Positions 25,425 to 34,744 of a stretch of 64,000 nt of DNA are shown here, piece after piece. Every line of letters begins with the position of its first letter. Position 1 is the stretch's first letter. Both the position numbers and the translations under genes were made by a program. The stretch spans positions 1 to 64,000 of the forward strand of contig JANQGM010000035.1 of assembly GCA_028277345.1 (NCBI GenBank), in the 5' to 3' direction. The notes below the pieces were generated by a model, which did no database searches, was not told the origin of the DNA, and saw only the letters and a program-made list of their open reading frames with translations. This DNA comes from Candidatus Bipolaricaulota bacterium. Its GTDB lineage: Bacteria > Bipolaricaulota > Bipolaricaulia > UBA7950 > UBA9294.

Positions 25425-26187
25425 CGTCCCCATCCATCAGAATGCGCGCTTGGCCGCGGTCGTTCAGCGGATCGATCGATCGGAGGAGTTGGAGGCCTAC
25501 TGGGCCGGCGCCAACATCACCGCCATCGACCGGATGGGCATCAACGATCACGGCCCGATCCACGTGAAGATCATGACCAACATCGGCCTAAGACTGCTAA
25601 GATTGCTTGTCCAAGGCGATGTGGTGCCCAGCGCTGTTCAGCATCATGAGTTGGCCAATGAAGATGCCGAAGTCGTTGTCGTCCTTGCTTGCGTCCTGCA
25701 CGACATCGGACATGTGATTCACCGGAAGAATCACGAGTTTCTTTCGCTGATGCTGGCGCCACCGCTGATCGACTCTCTGCTGGGCGATACATACGATCTA
25801 CGCACGCGAACGCTCCTGAAGGGAGAGATTCTTCACGCCATCTATGCCCATCAGCGGCAGATTGAACCCCTGACGATCGAGGCCGGAGTCGTGAAGGTGG
25901 CCGATGCGCTGGATATGGAATCCGGACGCGCCCGGATCCCGTTTTCAACCGGAGCGCCTTCCATCCACTCGGTTTCTGCGATGGCGATTCAGAAAGTTCG
26001 CATTGACCGTGGCGAGAACCGTCCGATCAAGATTGCGATCGAAATGGCCAACTCGGCCGGCATCTTTCAGGTTGACTCGCTGCTTGGAGAGAAGCTGAAG
26101 AACTCGACCCTTTCGCCCTACGTCGAAGTTATCGCCGAAGTCATCGAAAACGAGAAAAAGATTCTTCATCAGTACTCGATCGACTGA
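25414..26187 (+). CDS. HD-domain phosphohydrolase
   Basis: A 257-residue metal-dependent phosphohydrolase. The HD pattern is complete: DHGPIHVKI (first His), CVLHDIGHVIHRKNHEFLS (HD pair plus following His residues), EILHAIYAHQ, and KVADALDME (last Asp). Many such proteins hydrolyse nucleotides or cyclic nucleotides; the substrate cannot be told. ATG 25414 has AGAGG eight bases upstream and overlaps the preceding small gene. An in-frame start at 25327 would extend deep into that gene and is unlikely. Confidence 0.85.
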   Translation: MSLNVPIHQNARLAAVVQRIDRSEELEAYWAGANITAIDRMGINDHGPIHVKIMTNIGLRLLRLLVQGDVVPSAVQHHELANEDAEVVVVLACVLHDIGHVIHRKNHEFLSLMLAPPLIDSLLGDTYDLRTRTLLKGEILHAIYAHQRQIEPLTIEAGVVKVADALDMESGRARIPFSTGAPSIHSVSAMAIQKVRIDRGENRPIKIAIEMANSAGIFQVDSLLGEKLKNSTLSPYVEVIAEVIENEKKILHQYSID

Positions 26188-26321
26188 GAGCCCCCATAAA
26201 TGCCTCGAAACGCATCGGCAGGGGTGCAAGATGGCCCAAATTGGACTGCCGTTTTCGAAGCCTTCTTCTTGGCGATCTCTATAATGCCCTTCTGATAGGA
26301 ATTTCAAGCATTTCGTTCTGA

Positions 26322-26353
26322 TTTCGCAACAAAAGTACCCTTTTGTTGCGAAA
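26322..26353. repeat. Perfect 14-bp inverted repeat upstream of the recombinase gene
   Basis: TTTCGCAACAAAAG (26322-26335) and CTTTTGTTGCGAAA (26340-26353) are exact reverse complements separated by TACC. It lies 57 bases before the recombinase start. It could be a recombination core with two inverted binding arms, an operator, or a hairpin. No T run follows on either strand beyond the arm itself. Confidence 0.85.
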
Positions 26354-26409
26354 CATGTCCCCTCCAACTCACGTGCTTCGCGCCAAGCTCTTCGGGTGAA
26401 AGGGGAGCC

Positions 26410-27027
26410 ATGCCACTCGAGATCACCCAAGAAGATTTCCTGACGCCCGACCAAGTGCTTGCGCTGAAATCGTACTGTCGCGAGCGTGCGGATGAAGCGA
26501 AGGAGGAAGGCAAGCACCGGCCCATTCGCAACTGGGCCATTCTTCATATTGCTTTGGACGCCGGATTGCGCGTCTCGGAGATTTGCGATCTTCAGATTCG
26601 CGACATCATCCTTGAGAAGGATCATGCCTCGATCATCGTGCGGGATGGAAAGGGAGGGAAGAAGCGTGGCGTTCGTATGGGATCCGCGCTTCGCCGGCAT
26701 TTGTGCGATTTTATCGCCTGGAAGGAGACGGTGGGGCAACCGGTGTCGGGACGGGCTCCGCTGTTCGTGTCCAGCCGAAAGGGTCCGCTTACTCGAACCG
26801 CCGTTTATCGTGTCTTTCGGCAGTATGCCGATGCCGTCAGCCTCCCCAAGCGGTTTTCGATTCACTCATGCCGTCATACCTATGCCTCATTGCTCTACCG
26901 TGCGTCAGACTACAACCTTCGCTTGGTTCAGAAGCAGCTGGGCCACCGCTCCATTCAGACCACCCAGATCTACGCCGATGTGCTAAATGAGGATGCTGTG
27001 GTCGCTGTCGAGAACTTGCCACAATAA
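26410..27027 (+). CDS. Short tyrosine recombinase (catalytic domain only)
   Basis: A 205-residue Xer/phage-integrase family protein. All catalytic residues are visible: Arg in DAGLRVSEICDL, Lys in GKGGKKRGVRM, HxxR in HSCRHTYASLL, His in QLGHRSIQTT, and the nucleophile Tyr in IYADV. The N-terminal SAM-like core-binding domain of XerC/XerD, about 90 residues, is missing; only some 30 residues precede the catalytic domain. No other mobile-element gene lies nearby. It may be a domesticated recombinase or the remains of an element; the adjacent perfect inverted repeat is a candidate site. Confidence 0.88.
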   Translation: MPLEITQEDFLTPDQVLALKSYCRERADEAKEEGKHRPIRNWAILHIALDAGLRVSEICDLQIRDIILEKDHASIIVRDGKGGKKRGVRMGSALRRHLCDFIAWKETVGQPVSGRAPLFVSSRKGPLTRTAVYRVFRQYADAVSLPKRFSIHSCRHTYASLLYRASDYNLRLVQKQLGHRSIQTTQIYADVLNEDAVVAVENLPQ

Positions 27028-27116
27028 GCAGGGGGAGGGACGTGCGCGTTCCATACGAGCGTTCATCCCCCGGATTCTTAACGAAATCTTCACAACAATC
27101 AGCTAGCTTGAGATGA

Positions 27117-28856
27117 ATGAAGGGCACGTCTTGTATTCTCCGACATCTTCTTCAGTACTTGGCTCTCGGAACCGTGATTGTGGCGGTTTCCTTTTGCGCG
27201 GACGGGGGGCAGCCGACCTTGTCCGCCCACATTGGAATCGAAGGAAAGACGACGCCAGGGCGCTTCGCTCCCGTTCGGATAGGCATTCGCAACTATCGCG
27301 AGACAGGGGCCGCCGTGATCCGCATCCAACAACGTGTCGGAAACGCATGGCATGGGACAGCCGAGGTTGAGCAGATCCTTCCGCATGAGGTTCAATCGGA
27401 TGGTATCTATGAATCCGTTCTTCCAATCTACGATCCCGCCAACCCACTCGCGATTGACCTTATCGCAGCAAGCGACGGCCGGCTATTGGCCAGTGCCACC
27501 GTTGATCTTCGAGCGGACATGTCCGCATCGCCTTTTATCGCCCAAGATCGGCTAATCTCGCGCCTGGACGAGCAAGCGGCGATCATCGATCCCAAAGCAC
27601 TTCCCACGCAGTGGTGGGCGCTTTCAGGTATTGACTCACTCTGGATTGCATCCCCACTCAGCAGCCGGATATGGGACAGCGTCACACGCTGGGTCACAGC
27701 AGGAGGCTCGCTTGTCGTGTTTACGGGAACGGATTTCTTTCGCATGGATTCTTCTCAGCTCCGCCAACTTCTTCCAGTCACAAACCCAACTGTTGACTCA
27801 GAGGACGGCGCCGTCCTCACTGGCGAGCTTCGCGATCATGCGGTCGTGAATCTGCTGACCCCCGAAGGGACGCCATTGATGATTCACTGGCAGGTCGGTG
27901 GCGGCCATGTCTCGCTTGTTACCGCCCACGCGCAATCTCTGGAGCCAGAATTGCTTCGCACCCTACGCAGCCAGGTTCCTCCGGCCTCACTGATTTCACT
28001 TACCGCGGAAACCGACCAACTGCTTGGTCAATGGTCGATTGTTGCGCTCAGTTCACTGGCAGTTCTCGGATTGTGCGTTTTGCTTGTTGCGGGCGTAATT
28101 GGCTCTGTTTTGCTCGGTCGGCGTTCTGCAATCGGCGGATGGGTCACAATCGGGGGGTGGGTGATCCTTCTTTCGGTTTTGTTCGGTTTGATATCAAACC
28201 CAGCAATGCACAAAATTCATCTTTACAGCACAAATACGTCATTGCAAATTATAAATTCACTCGGTTTAAAGATAGATTATTCTTCTTTTCACTATCAAGT
28301 GACAAAACCGGTCATCTGGCACCATGGAGAAGGGGCGGGGATTCCAGGAGAAGTCTTGCCGCACTCGCTCCGGGATGTGGCATCGCGTGATTCGCAGACC
28401 CTCGGAGAGGAAACCTCACTCCAAGCCAGTTCAGGAGATACGCGGCACTGGGTGAACTACAGTGAGTCCACACCCACTTTCTCACTCACGAGGCAGCCCG
28501 AATCAGCGGTCCAGATAACCAACTTGCTGGGAGAACGTATTGAGCGCGGATGGCTCCTTCAGGATGGTTTTATCATCTCGATGCCACCTGTCGAGCGCGG
28601 GACGCACACCTATGAACTGCCCCAGGAAGACGTTGTGCGGCTTGCCACGTTTCTCGCTCGTCCAGATCCCGATCATGAAGACATGAGCGCACTCGTTCTA
28701 TTGAAGGCGTTGAGCAAGCAATTGCCCTTAAAACACGGTGTTTGGTACATTGCCATGCAGGATCGTGAATCAGTGATTGTTGATGAAACATCGCGAAAAG
28801 TGAGAGATTTGACGCTGGTGTTGGTTCAGGAGGACGACGTAAGCGATGAAATCTAA
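27117..28856 (+). CDS. Membrane-anchored extracytoplasmic protein of the MoxR/vWA operon
   Basis: A 579-residue protein with an N-terminal hydrophobic signal (residues 8-28), a large exported beta-rich part, two hydrophobic segments (about 305-360; WSIVALSSLAVLGLCVLLVAG and the following stretch) and a further C-terminal domain. VTAGGSLVVFTGTDFF and ALSGIDSLWIASPL resemble the inactive glutamine-amidotransferase-like domains often found in these operons. I do not recognise a named family. It is the first of seven tightly overlapping genes, so it probably belongs to the same envelope complex as the vWA proteins. Confidence 0.75.
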   Translation: MKGTSCILRHLLQYLALGTVIVAVSFCADGGQPTLSAHIGIEGKTTPGRFAPVRIGIRNYRETGAAVIRIQQRVGNAWHGTAEVEQILPHEVQSDGIYESVLPIYDPANPLAIDLIAASDGRLLASATVDLRADMSASPFIAQDRLISRLDEQAAIIDPKALPTQWWALSGIDSLWIASPLSSRIWDSVTRWVTAGGSLVVFTGTDFFRMDSSQLRQLLPVTNPTVDSEDGAVLTGELRDHAVVNLLTPEGTPLMIHWQVGGGHVSLVTAHAQSLEPELLRTLRSQVPPASLISLTAETDQLLGQWSIVALSSLAVLGLCVLLVAGVIGSVLLGRRSAIGGWVTIGGWVILLSVLFGLISNPAMHKIHLYSTNTSLQIINSLGLKIDYSSFHYQVTKPVIWHHGEGAGIPGEVLPHSLRDVASRDSQTLGEETSLQASSGDTRHWVNYSESTPTFSLTRQPESAVQITNLLGERIERGWLLQDGFIISMPPVERGTHTYELPQEDVVRLATFLARPDPDHEDMSALVLLKALSKQLPLKHGVWYIAMQDRESVIVDETSRKVRDLTLVLVQEDDVSDEI

Positions 28857-29529
28857 GTCGGTTTTCTCTCCGCTTTCCCTTCAAGCCTATATGACCTTGT
28901 TGATCGTTGGAGGGATCAGCCTGGGGATCTCCATCCAGCCTGCTTCGACGATCTCACAACTAAGGTCGGCGAGCATCTCCAACCCTCCGGGTTTCTTTCA
29001 TATCGCGTTCATCCTTCTCATCGGGCTCTTTGCCGTAAATCGAGGAGCAGTTCTCGCTCACGACGTGCCGCGACATGCATCACGGCGGCGCATTCTCGGC
29101 GGCCTACTTCCTCACCTTGCCTTCGCACTTCTTCTTTTCCTGCCCTATCTGATCTATGCACGCGCACTGCTTCCAACCGTCTGGGGCGGAACATTGACAT
29201 TCGTGTTCTACGCACTTGAGCTCGGGCTGTTCATCGGACTGGCTGCGCTCCGCTTGGAACACAGGGAGGGACACCCATCGCGTAGCGGGTTTCTACTTCG
29301 CTATGGCCTGTTCATTGGATACTGCCTCGTCCCGTATGGCGTCGGGCTGGCTCATCCAGCGCTTGTGCCGATCATTACGATCAGTCCTGCGGCGATGGCT
29401 TTCCATCTCATTGACGGCGCAGTGGCACTGAATACGACCCTTGGCTTTCTCACGCCTCTCGTAGGTGTGTTTGGGCTTCTCATTCTTCGCTCGCGACGAA
29501 CGGATTACAGGAGGCATCATGCGATCTGA
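28846..29529 (+). CDS. Polytopic membrane protein of the MoxR/vWA operon
   Basis: A 227-residue membrane protein with about six hydrophobic segments (for example YMTLLIVGGISLGISI, LAFALLLFLPYLIYA and TLGFLTPLVGVFGLLIL). No catalytic motif is seen. It overlaps the preceding gene by 11 bases and the following gene by 11 bases. The topology recalls ABC-2-type permeases, which sometimes occur with MoxR clusters, but no ATPase is encoded here and the match is weak. Confidence 0.7.
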   Translation: MKSKSVFSPLSLQAYMTLLIVGGISLGISIQPASTISQLRSASISNPPGFFHIAFILLIGLFAVNRGAVLAHDVPRHASRRRILGGLLPHLAFALLLFLPYLIYARALLPTVWGGTLTFVFYALELGLFIGLAALRLEHREGHPSRSGFLLRYGLFIGYCLVPYGVGLAHPALVPIITISPAAMAFHLIDGAVALNTTLGFLTPLVGVFGLLILRSRRTDYRRHHAI

Positions 29530-31114
29530 TTTTTCTCGGTTTCTCAAGGAAATCGAAGGGCGTTGGCGTCGGCAGATAGGCCTGGCTTGTGCATGCAGGC
29601 TACTGTTTTTCGGCAGCCTTGCGAGCCTGGCAGGAAGCTTTCTCCTACGCGGTTTCGTGCCGTCGGTCGAAGGGTGGCTCGTCGCCGCCGTTGTGCTGAT
29701 GCCGCCGGTCGCCGCCTTCGCAGCCTTTCTCCGGGGTAGAAGCCGCCGACCGGACATGAGCCATCTATTGCTTCGTCTAGACGATGCCTTGGAGATGGAG
29801 GCCCAGCTGAGCTCTCTCTACGAGATCCGCAATCGCGGAGAGGGGTCCTATATCCGTCAGCACTTGGAGAGGACGGTTGTTCCAGCGCTAACCCACTGGC
29901 GGCATGCACTCATGCTCCCCAAGCGCACTATTGGATTCCTTTCGGCAGGCTCAACCGGCGTTCTCTTGGCGCTGGTTGTTTGCCTGCTTCCCGTGCGGTT
30001 CTTGCCCGCATTCTCAACAGCCGTGCCTTCACAAAGTGAGACATCGGGGCGCGCAGCCGAACCCATTCCCTGGGAAGCGGGAGCAGAGAGCACCCTTGAC
30101 GTGGATGACGCTTCGACGCCGCTGATGATGCAGCAAGAAGCCGCGATCTCCAACCGCGAGCCGACGCTGGAAACGACCGGGGCATCTCCTGGCGACGAGG
30201 TTTCTCTTGATTCCGTATTGGATGATCTCAGTTCGTTTTCGCGAAGCCAAGCGCAAGTCGATGCGCCCGTCACCTCCGAAGAGCTTCAGGAATTGGCCAC
30301 AGCGCAAGAGAACGCCCGGCAAGCCTTGTCAGACATGATTCAAGACCTCCAGCGGCAGATGGAGGGGAATCCTCGTCCCCTGACGCAACAGGAATCGCAA
30401 ACGCTGCAAGATTTGGGCTCCCAGACCGGCGATCCTGAGATTGAAGATCGAACGGATGAGGTCGTCGACGAACCGAATCCGGATCAGATCGGAGAGAAGC
30501 TCCAAGACCTTCTTGAGCAAGTGGATCCCCATGCCGATGACCCCGAAACGTCGCCCGACACGAATGACGAGGAATCCGGTGACGGGTCGAACAACGACTC
30601 GCCCCAAAGCACGGAGATCTCCGGCGATGAAGAAGCCGGTCAGCGATTTCTGGAGCAAACGGCACAGGATCTGCAGGATCAAGCCAATGCCGGTTCCGAA
30701 AGTGAGGGTGAATCGAGTCAGCCGGCGACGCCTCCTGAGGGTGAGAATGCTCAAGAACCCAGTCAGGAAGATGGCGGCGAGGTCCCCCTCGGAGGAACGC
30801 CTGAGGATCAGTCCCAATTCGGGGGGGAAGAAGGATTCGCGGGGATCTCGAATACACCGCCTGAGGCAGGGGAACTGGGATTCATCCGCGAGGAGGCGCC
30901 GTCATCAATTGGAGCGGAAGGGGACTTTGTCGATGAGTTCCTGACGAAGGGCGTCCCTGTGGAGCGAGAGCGCTCAACGGCCAAGCCCGTTTCTTATGTT
31001 GTCGACTTTAATCAGATCGGATCGATTCTGAGAGATCGCGAACTTCCTGAGGAAGCGCTCGATGCGGTCCGGCGATACTTCGAACTGATCACGCAACCCG
31101 AAGGAGGATCATGA
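29519..31114 (+). CDS. DUF4175-like membrane protein with a long acidic low-complexity region
   Basis: A 531-residue protein with two N-terminal membrane segments (about 22-65) and another near 140-160, then a very acidic Glu/Asp/Gln/Ser-rich region (about 190-450) with predicted coiled coil (ELQELATAQENARQALSDMI). The layout matches DUF4175-type proteins found in MoxR operons of several phyla. Residues 500-531 are more ordered. ATG 29519 follows GGAGGCATC; longer starts would lie inside the preceding gene. Confidence 0.7.
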   Translation: MRSDFSRFLKEIEGRWRRQIGLACACRLLFFGSLASLAGSFLLRGFVPSVEGWLVAAVVLMPPVAAFAAFLRGRSRRPDMSHLLLRLDDALEMEAQLSSLYEIRNRGEGSYIRQHLERTVVPALTHWRHALMLPKRTIGFLSAGSTGVLLALVVCLLPVRFLPAFSTAVPSQSETSGRAAEPIPWEAGAESTLDVDDASTPLMMQQEAAISNREPTLETTGASPGDEVSLDSVLDDLSSFSRSQAQVDAPVTSEELQELATAQENARQALSDMIQDLQRQMEGNPRPLTQQESQTLQDLGSQTGDPEIEDRTDEVVDEPNPDQIGEKLQDLLEQVDPHADDPETSPDTNDEESGDGSNNDSPQSTEISGDEEAGQRFLEQTAQDLQDQANAGSESEGESSQPATPPEGENAQEPSQEDGGEVPLGGTPEDQSQFGGEEGFAGISNTPPEAGELGFIREEAPSSIGAEGDFVDEFLTKGVPVERERSTAKPVSYVVDFNQIGSILRDRELPEEALDAVRRYFELITQPEGGS

Positions 31115-32094
31115 TTTCGGAACAGGATTTCCAAAACGCAACATCTACGTTTGATCGACTTCGCACCTCAATTGCCGAGGTGATCGTCGGACACGACGAT
31201 GTCGTTCGGTTTGCGCTCATTGGTTTGCTCTGCAAGGGCAATGTGCTGTTCGAAGGCGTCCCTGGGCTCGGAAAAACGCTTCTTGTCCGCGCCATGGCTA
31301 GCGCGCTTGGACTGAAGTTCTCACGAATCCAATTCACACCGGACTTGATGCCCGCAGATATCGTTGGAACCGATATGATCACAGAGGAGAACGGGCATCG
31401 GGAGTTTTCGTTTTCGGCGGGCCCGATTTTCGCCAACATCATTCTCGCCGATGAAGTCAACCGAGCAACACCCAAGACCCAATCCGCTCTCCTGGAAGCC
31501 ATGCAAGAGCGAACGGTCTCTGTGGGAGCACACACCTATGAGCTTGAGGAGCCCTACATCGTGTTGGCCACTCAGAATCCCATCGAAATGGAGGGGACGT
31601 ACCCACTGCCTGAAGCGCAGGTCGACCGCTTCCTTCTCAAGGCGCGCGTATCCTTCCCCTCGCTCGAGCAGTTGGTTCAGATTACCGAGCGCAACACGGA
31701 GGGAGCGGGCATTCGCCTCCCCGATGCCACGGCGACTGCGGAGGATATACTCACGGCACGCCAGATCGTCCGGGAGATTCCGATCGCCTCGGCCCTGCGC
31801 GACTACATTGCCCGCCTTGTTCTTGCGACCCACCCAGGGGCGGACTACTCCCCCGGACAAGTGAGAGAATATGTCGAATACGGAGGCAGTCCGCGCGCCG
31901 CCATCGCGCTGGTCATGGGGGCCAAAGCCCACGCCTTTTTGTCCGGAGCCGTCAACGTCCGTCGCGAAGATATCGAGGCCGTGTTCCATCCGGCCCTTGC
32001 GCACCGTTTGGTTCTCAACTTCCGAGGAGAAGCCGAAGGCATCTCTCCTGAGACGCTTCTGACCGAAGTCTGGAACAAGACGGCGACGACCTAA
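31111..32094 (+). CDS. MoxR-family AAA+ ATPase
   Basis: A 327-residue cytosolic AAA+ chaperone-like ATPase. Walker A is GVPGLGKTLL (about 49-58), Walker B is ILADEVNRATPKTQ, sensor 1 is VLATQNPIEMEGTYPLPEAQ, and the C-terminal lid includes GGSPRAAIALVMGAKAHAF. MoxR proteins help assemble or activate envelope complexes together with DUF58 and vWA proteins, which follow here. Its ATG overlaps the previous stop (ATGA). Confidence 0.95.
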   Translation: MISEQDFQNATSTFDRLRTSIAEVIVGHDDVVRFALIGLLCKGNVLFEGVPGLGKTLLVRAMASALGLKFSRIQFTPDLMPADIVGTDMITEENGHREFSFSAGPIFANIILADEVNRATPKTQSALLEAMQERTVSVGAHTYELEEPYIVLATQNPIEMEGTYPLPEAQVDRFLLKARVSFPSLEQLVQITERNTEGAGIRLPDATATAEDILTARQIVREIPIASALRDYIARLVLATHPGADYSPGQVREYVEYGGSPRAAIALVMGAKAHAFLSGAVNVRREDIEAVFHPALAHRLVLNFRGEAEGISPETLLTEVWNKTATT

Positions 32095-32972
32095 TGCCAC
32101 GCTTCATCGATGAAGCCTTCTTGCAGCGCTTGGCCAATCTCCGTTTTATCGTTAAGGGGCGGAGAAAGGGTAGGCTGTCCGGGATTCACGCGTCGCCGCG
32201 TGCCGGCGTGAGCTTGGAGTTCTCGGATTACCGGGCGTATGCGCCTGGCGATGATTTCCGCTACATCGACTGGAACGTCTACGGACGTCTCGACCGCGTC
32301 CTTGTCAAGACGTTCGTTCACGAAGCCGATCTTCCCGTTTATTTGTTGGTGGATGTCAGCGCATCCATGCAAGTGGGCTCGCCGAGCAAGGCGCAGTATG
32401 CGGCTCAGTTCGCCGCCGGCCTAGCCTATTTGGGGTTGAAAGAGACGGACCGTGTCGGCGTTTATCCTTTCAATGTTCGCCTCATCCCCGGCATTCCGCC
32501 ACGCCATGGCATGGGACAAATGAGCAAGATTCTCAGGTTGCTCCGGGATGTTGAGCCTGGGGGCAGAACGTCGATGGACCGCGTTATCTCCGACTTTCTC
32601 TCCCAAACGCGCGAATCGGGAGTTGTGTTTATCATCTCCGATTTCTTGGGGACTGGGGCGTACGAGGAAGGGCTCGCCCAACTTGCGCATCGGGGCGATG
32701 AGGTCACTGTCATCCAAGTCCTCGCTCCCTCCGATATCTCACCTCCAGCCGTCGGAACGACTCGCCTGGTCGATGTCGAGACCCAACAGCGCCTCACCTT
32801 GACGATCGGACAACGAACACGGGAGGAATACGAGCGCCGATTCGCGGAACATCAGGAAGCGCTTGTGAATTTCCTGCTAACGCGGCGAGTTTCTCACTTT
32901 CAAGTCACAACGGACCGTTCGATGGAACAGTTCATCCATGAGGACCTCCGCCTGGGAGGCGTGCTCAAATGA
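32094..32972 (+). CDS. DUF58-domain protein
   Basis: A 292-residue cytosolic protein. EFSDYRAYAPGDDFRYIDWN (about 42-61) is the DUF58 signature, followed by a vWA-like fold with LLVDVSASMQVGSPSKAQ (MIDAS-type DxSxS, about 87-104) and VVFIISDFLG. DUF58 proteins are the standard partners of MoxR ATPases. The start codon shares one base with the preceding TAA. Confidence 0.93.
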   Translation: MPRFIDEAFLQRLANLRFIVKGRRKGRLSGIHASPRAGVSLEFSDYRAYAPGDDFRYIDWNVYGRLDRVLVKTFVHEADLPVYLLVDVSASMQVGSPSKAQYAAQFAAGLAYLGLKETDRVGVYPFNVRLIPGIPPRHGMGQMSKILRLLRDVEPGGRTSMDRVISDFLSQTRESGVVFIISDFLGTGAYEEGLAQLAHRGDEVTVIQVLAPSDISPPAVGTTRLVDVETQQRLTLTIGQRTREEYERRFAEHQEALVNFLLTRRVSHFQVTTDRSMEQFIHEDLRLGGVLK

Positions 32973-34744
32973 TCCTGCAAAATCAGGCCGCACTTTATGC
33001 GCTTCTTGGGAGCGCACTGATCCTGTTGCTTCATTTCCTGCGCGCCCGAGAGCGGCGCCGAGAGATCTCCGCGCTCTTCTTGTGGGAGGGGCTGCCCGGA
33101 GACCCTCAATCCAGAGCCGCCAAGCTTCGCCAGCATATCGATCCTTTGCTCCTTCTTCAGTTGGCGATCCTCCTCGCGCTCACACTTGCACTGACGGAGC
33201 CGCTGATCCGGCTGCCTCAGCGGAGCGTATCTGGGCTAGCGCTCGTCATCGATAGCAGCGCCAGTATGCGCACGGAAACGGCGCCCGGCGTCACACGCTA
33301 TGACGAAGCCGTGGGAGCTTTGCTCGCCGTTCTTGAGGAGACACCGTCTTCGAACGTAACCGTGATCCAACTTTCAGAGCAGCCGAAGCTTCTTCTTCCC
33401 ACAAGCTCCTCCGAATCTCCGGCCACGGCGTTGTCTCGCTCCGTCCCAACCTGGTATCGCGATGGAACGTCCGATGACCTGCAAGCCATGCTGGGAAGCG
33501 TTGGCGGAGAGGTCCAATTCGACCGTATTTTGATTGCCACGGACCGTCCGATGACCAACCTCCCTCCCCACGCCGAGCTGCTCCTTTTCCAAGACGGCGA
33601 AAACGTTGGCCTGACGGCCTTCTCTGTGAGGCAAAACCGAGATGCTTCCGGCGTTTCAGCTTTCGTCCAACTTCTAAACGCAACCGAAGGGTTCATTGAC
33701 CTGACCATTCGGATCAGCGACGGCGAGAACCAGGCGACGCTGTCATTGGCCGTTCCGCCTGAATCGTCCGACAGCTATGTGATTCCGTTTCCGAACTCAC
33801 GCGGATCGGTCTTCACCGCGACATTGGATATCGAGGATGCGTTCGAGGCGGACAATCGTCGGTTCTTCAGTCTCGATCGGCCGATCGACGTTCGCTTGTT
33901 CTGGATCGGAGATCGCAACCGCTATTTCGAGGCGGCAATGCGAGCCTCAGCCCCGGTGACAGATGTGCAAGACATGACGCAAGCTGACTTGATCGTTGTC
34001 AATCAGCGGCGCATCCCAGCGATCGACCAGGGCGTCATTCTGTTGCTCCAATCCGCCATGGAAGGCGCCGTCAGCATGGGGCCGTTGCGCCCCGCAGAGG
34101 ATCTTGGAGTCAGCGTTCCCGGGCATCCGCTCTTACGGGCCGTTGATATTGACGATTTGCGAATTCGGACCATCGCCGAGGCTCAGTTCGAGCTTCCTGC
34201 ACGAACGCTGATCGAGGCGGACGGCTGGCCTGTGCTCGCCGAGTATTCGGATGCTGTTCGAAGGATTTTCACCTTTACCGCCGATTTAATGGATACCAAC
34301 CTGCCCATTGCCGTGGACTTTCCGATTCTCGTCCGCAACTTGATGAACGAACTGGTACGAATCCCACCCGAGCTTTCGTACACAGCCCCTGAAACCGGTG
34401 ATTTGATCCCTCTGGGAGGACGGGGGATGGTTCGTGCGTTGACGGACTCAAACGACCGACCGATCGAATATTCCGAGCGTTTACTCGCCTTTACTCCGGA
34501 TGAACCCGGCATCTACACGTTGCATACGGATCGTGGGGCCTACGCCTTGACCGTCAATACGCCGGCCTCTGAAACCGCTTTGGCAACCGGCGAGACGGTG
34601 GTTCGTGCGGCGTCAACCCGGACCGATCGATCGTTTCGTCTGATGCCGCTATGGCCCTGGTTCCTTGCTCTGGCTATTGTTCTCTTGCTCATCGAGGCCT
34701 TCCTTCACCTCAACTTGACTCTACGATCAAGGAGGACGCCATGA
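32969..34744 (+). CDS. BatA-like membrane protein with vWA domain
   Basis: A 591-residue protein. The N-terminus (LYALLGSALILLLHFLRARERR, residues 9-30) and HIDPLLLLQLAILLALTLAL (about 55-75) match the BatA/aerotolerance N-terminal domain. A vWA domain follows with the MIDAS motif VIDSSASM (about 94-101), and further beta domains lie outside the membrane before a C-terminal hydrophobic anchor (PWFLALAIVLLLIEAFL). Overlaps of four bases at both ends fix it within the operon. Confidence 0.85.
   Translation: MILQNQAALYALLGSALILLLHFLRARERRREISALFLWEGLPGDPQSRAAKLRQHIDPLLLLQLAILLALTLALTEPLIRLPQRSVSGLALVIDSSASMRTETAPGVTRYDEAVGALLAVLEETPSSNVTVIQLSEQPKLLLPTSSSESPATALSRSVPTWYRDGTSDDLQAMLGSVGGEVQFDRILIATDRPMTNLPPHAELLLFQDGENVGLTAFSVRQNRDASGVSAFVQLLNATEGFIDLTIRISDGENQATLSLAVPPESSDSYVIPFPNSRGSVFTATLDIEDAFEADNRRFFSLDRPIDVRLFWIGDRNRYFEAAMRASAPVTDVQDMTQADLIVVNQRRIPAIDQGVILLLQSAMEGAVSMGPLRPAEDLGVSVPGHPLLRAVDIDDLRIRTIAEAQFELPARTLIEADGWPVLAEYSDAVRRIFTFTADLMDTNLPIAVDFPILVRNLMNELVRIPPELSYTAPETGDLIPLGGRGMVRALTDSNDRPIEYSERLLAFTPDEPGIYTLHTDRGAYALTVNTPASETALATGETVVRAASTRTDRSFRLMPLWPWFLALAIVLLLIEAFLHLNLTLRSRRTP

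Noticed and set aside
26322-26353. An integron attC site
   Set aside because: The arms are a perfect palindrome without the GTTRRRY/RYYYAAC boxes or the extrahelical bases of attC.
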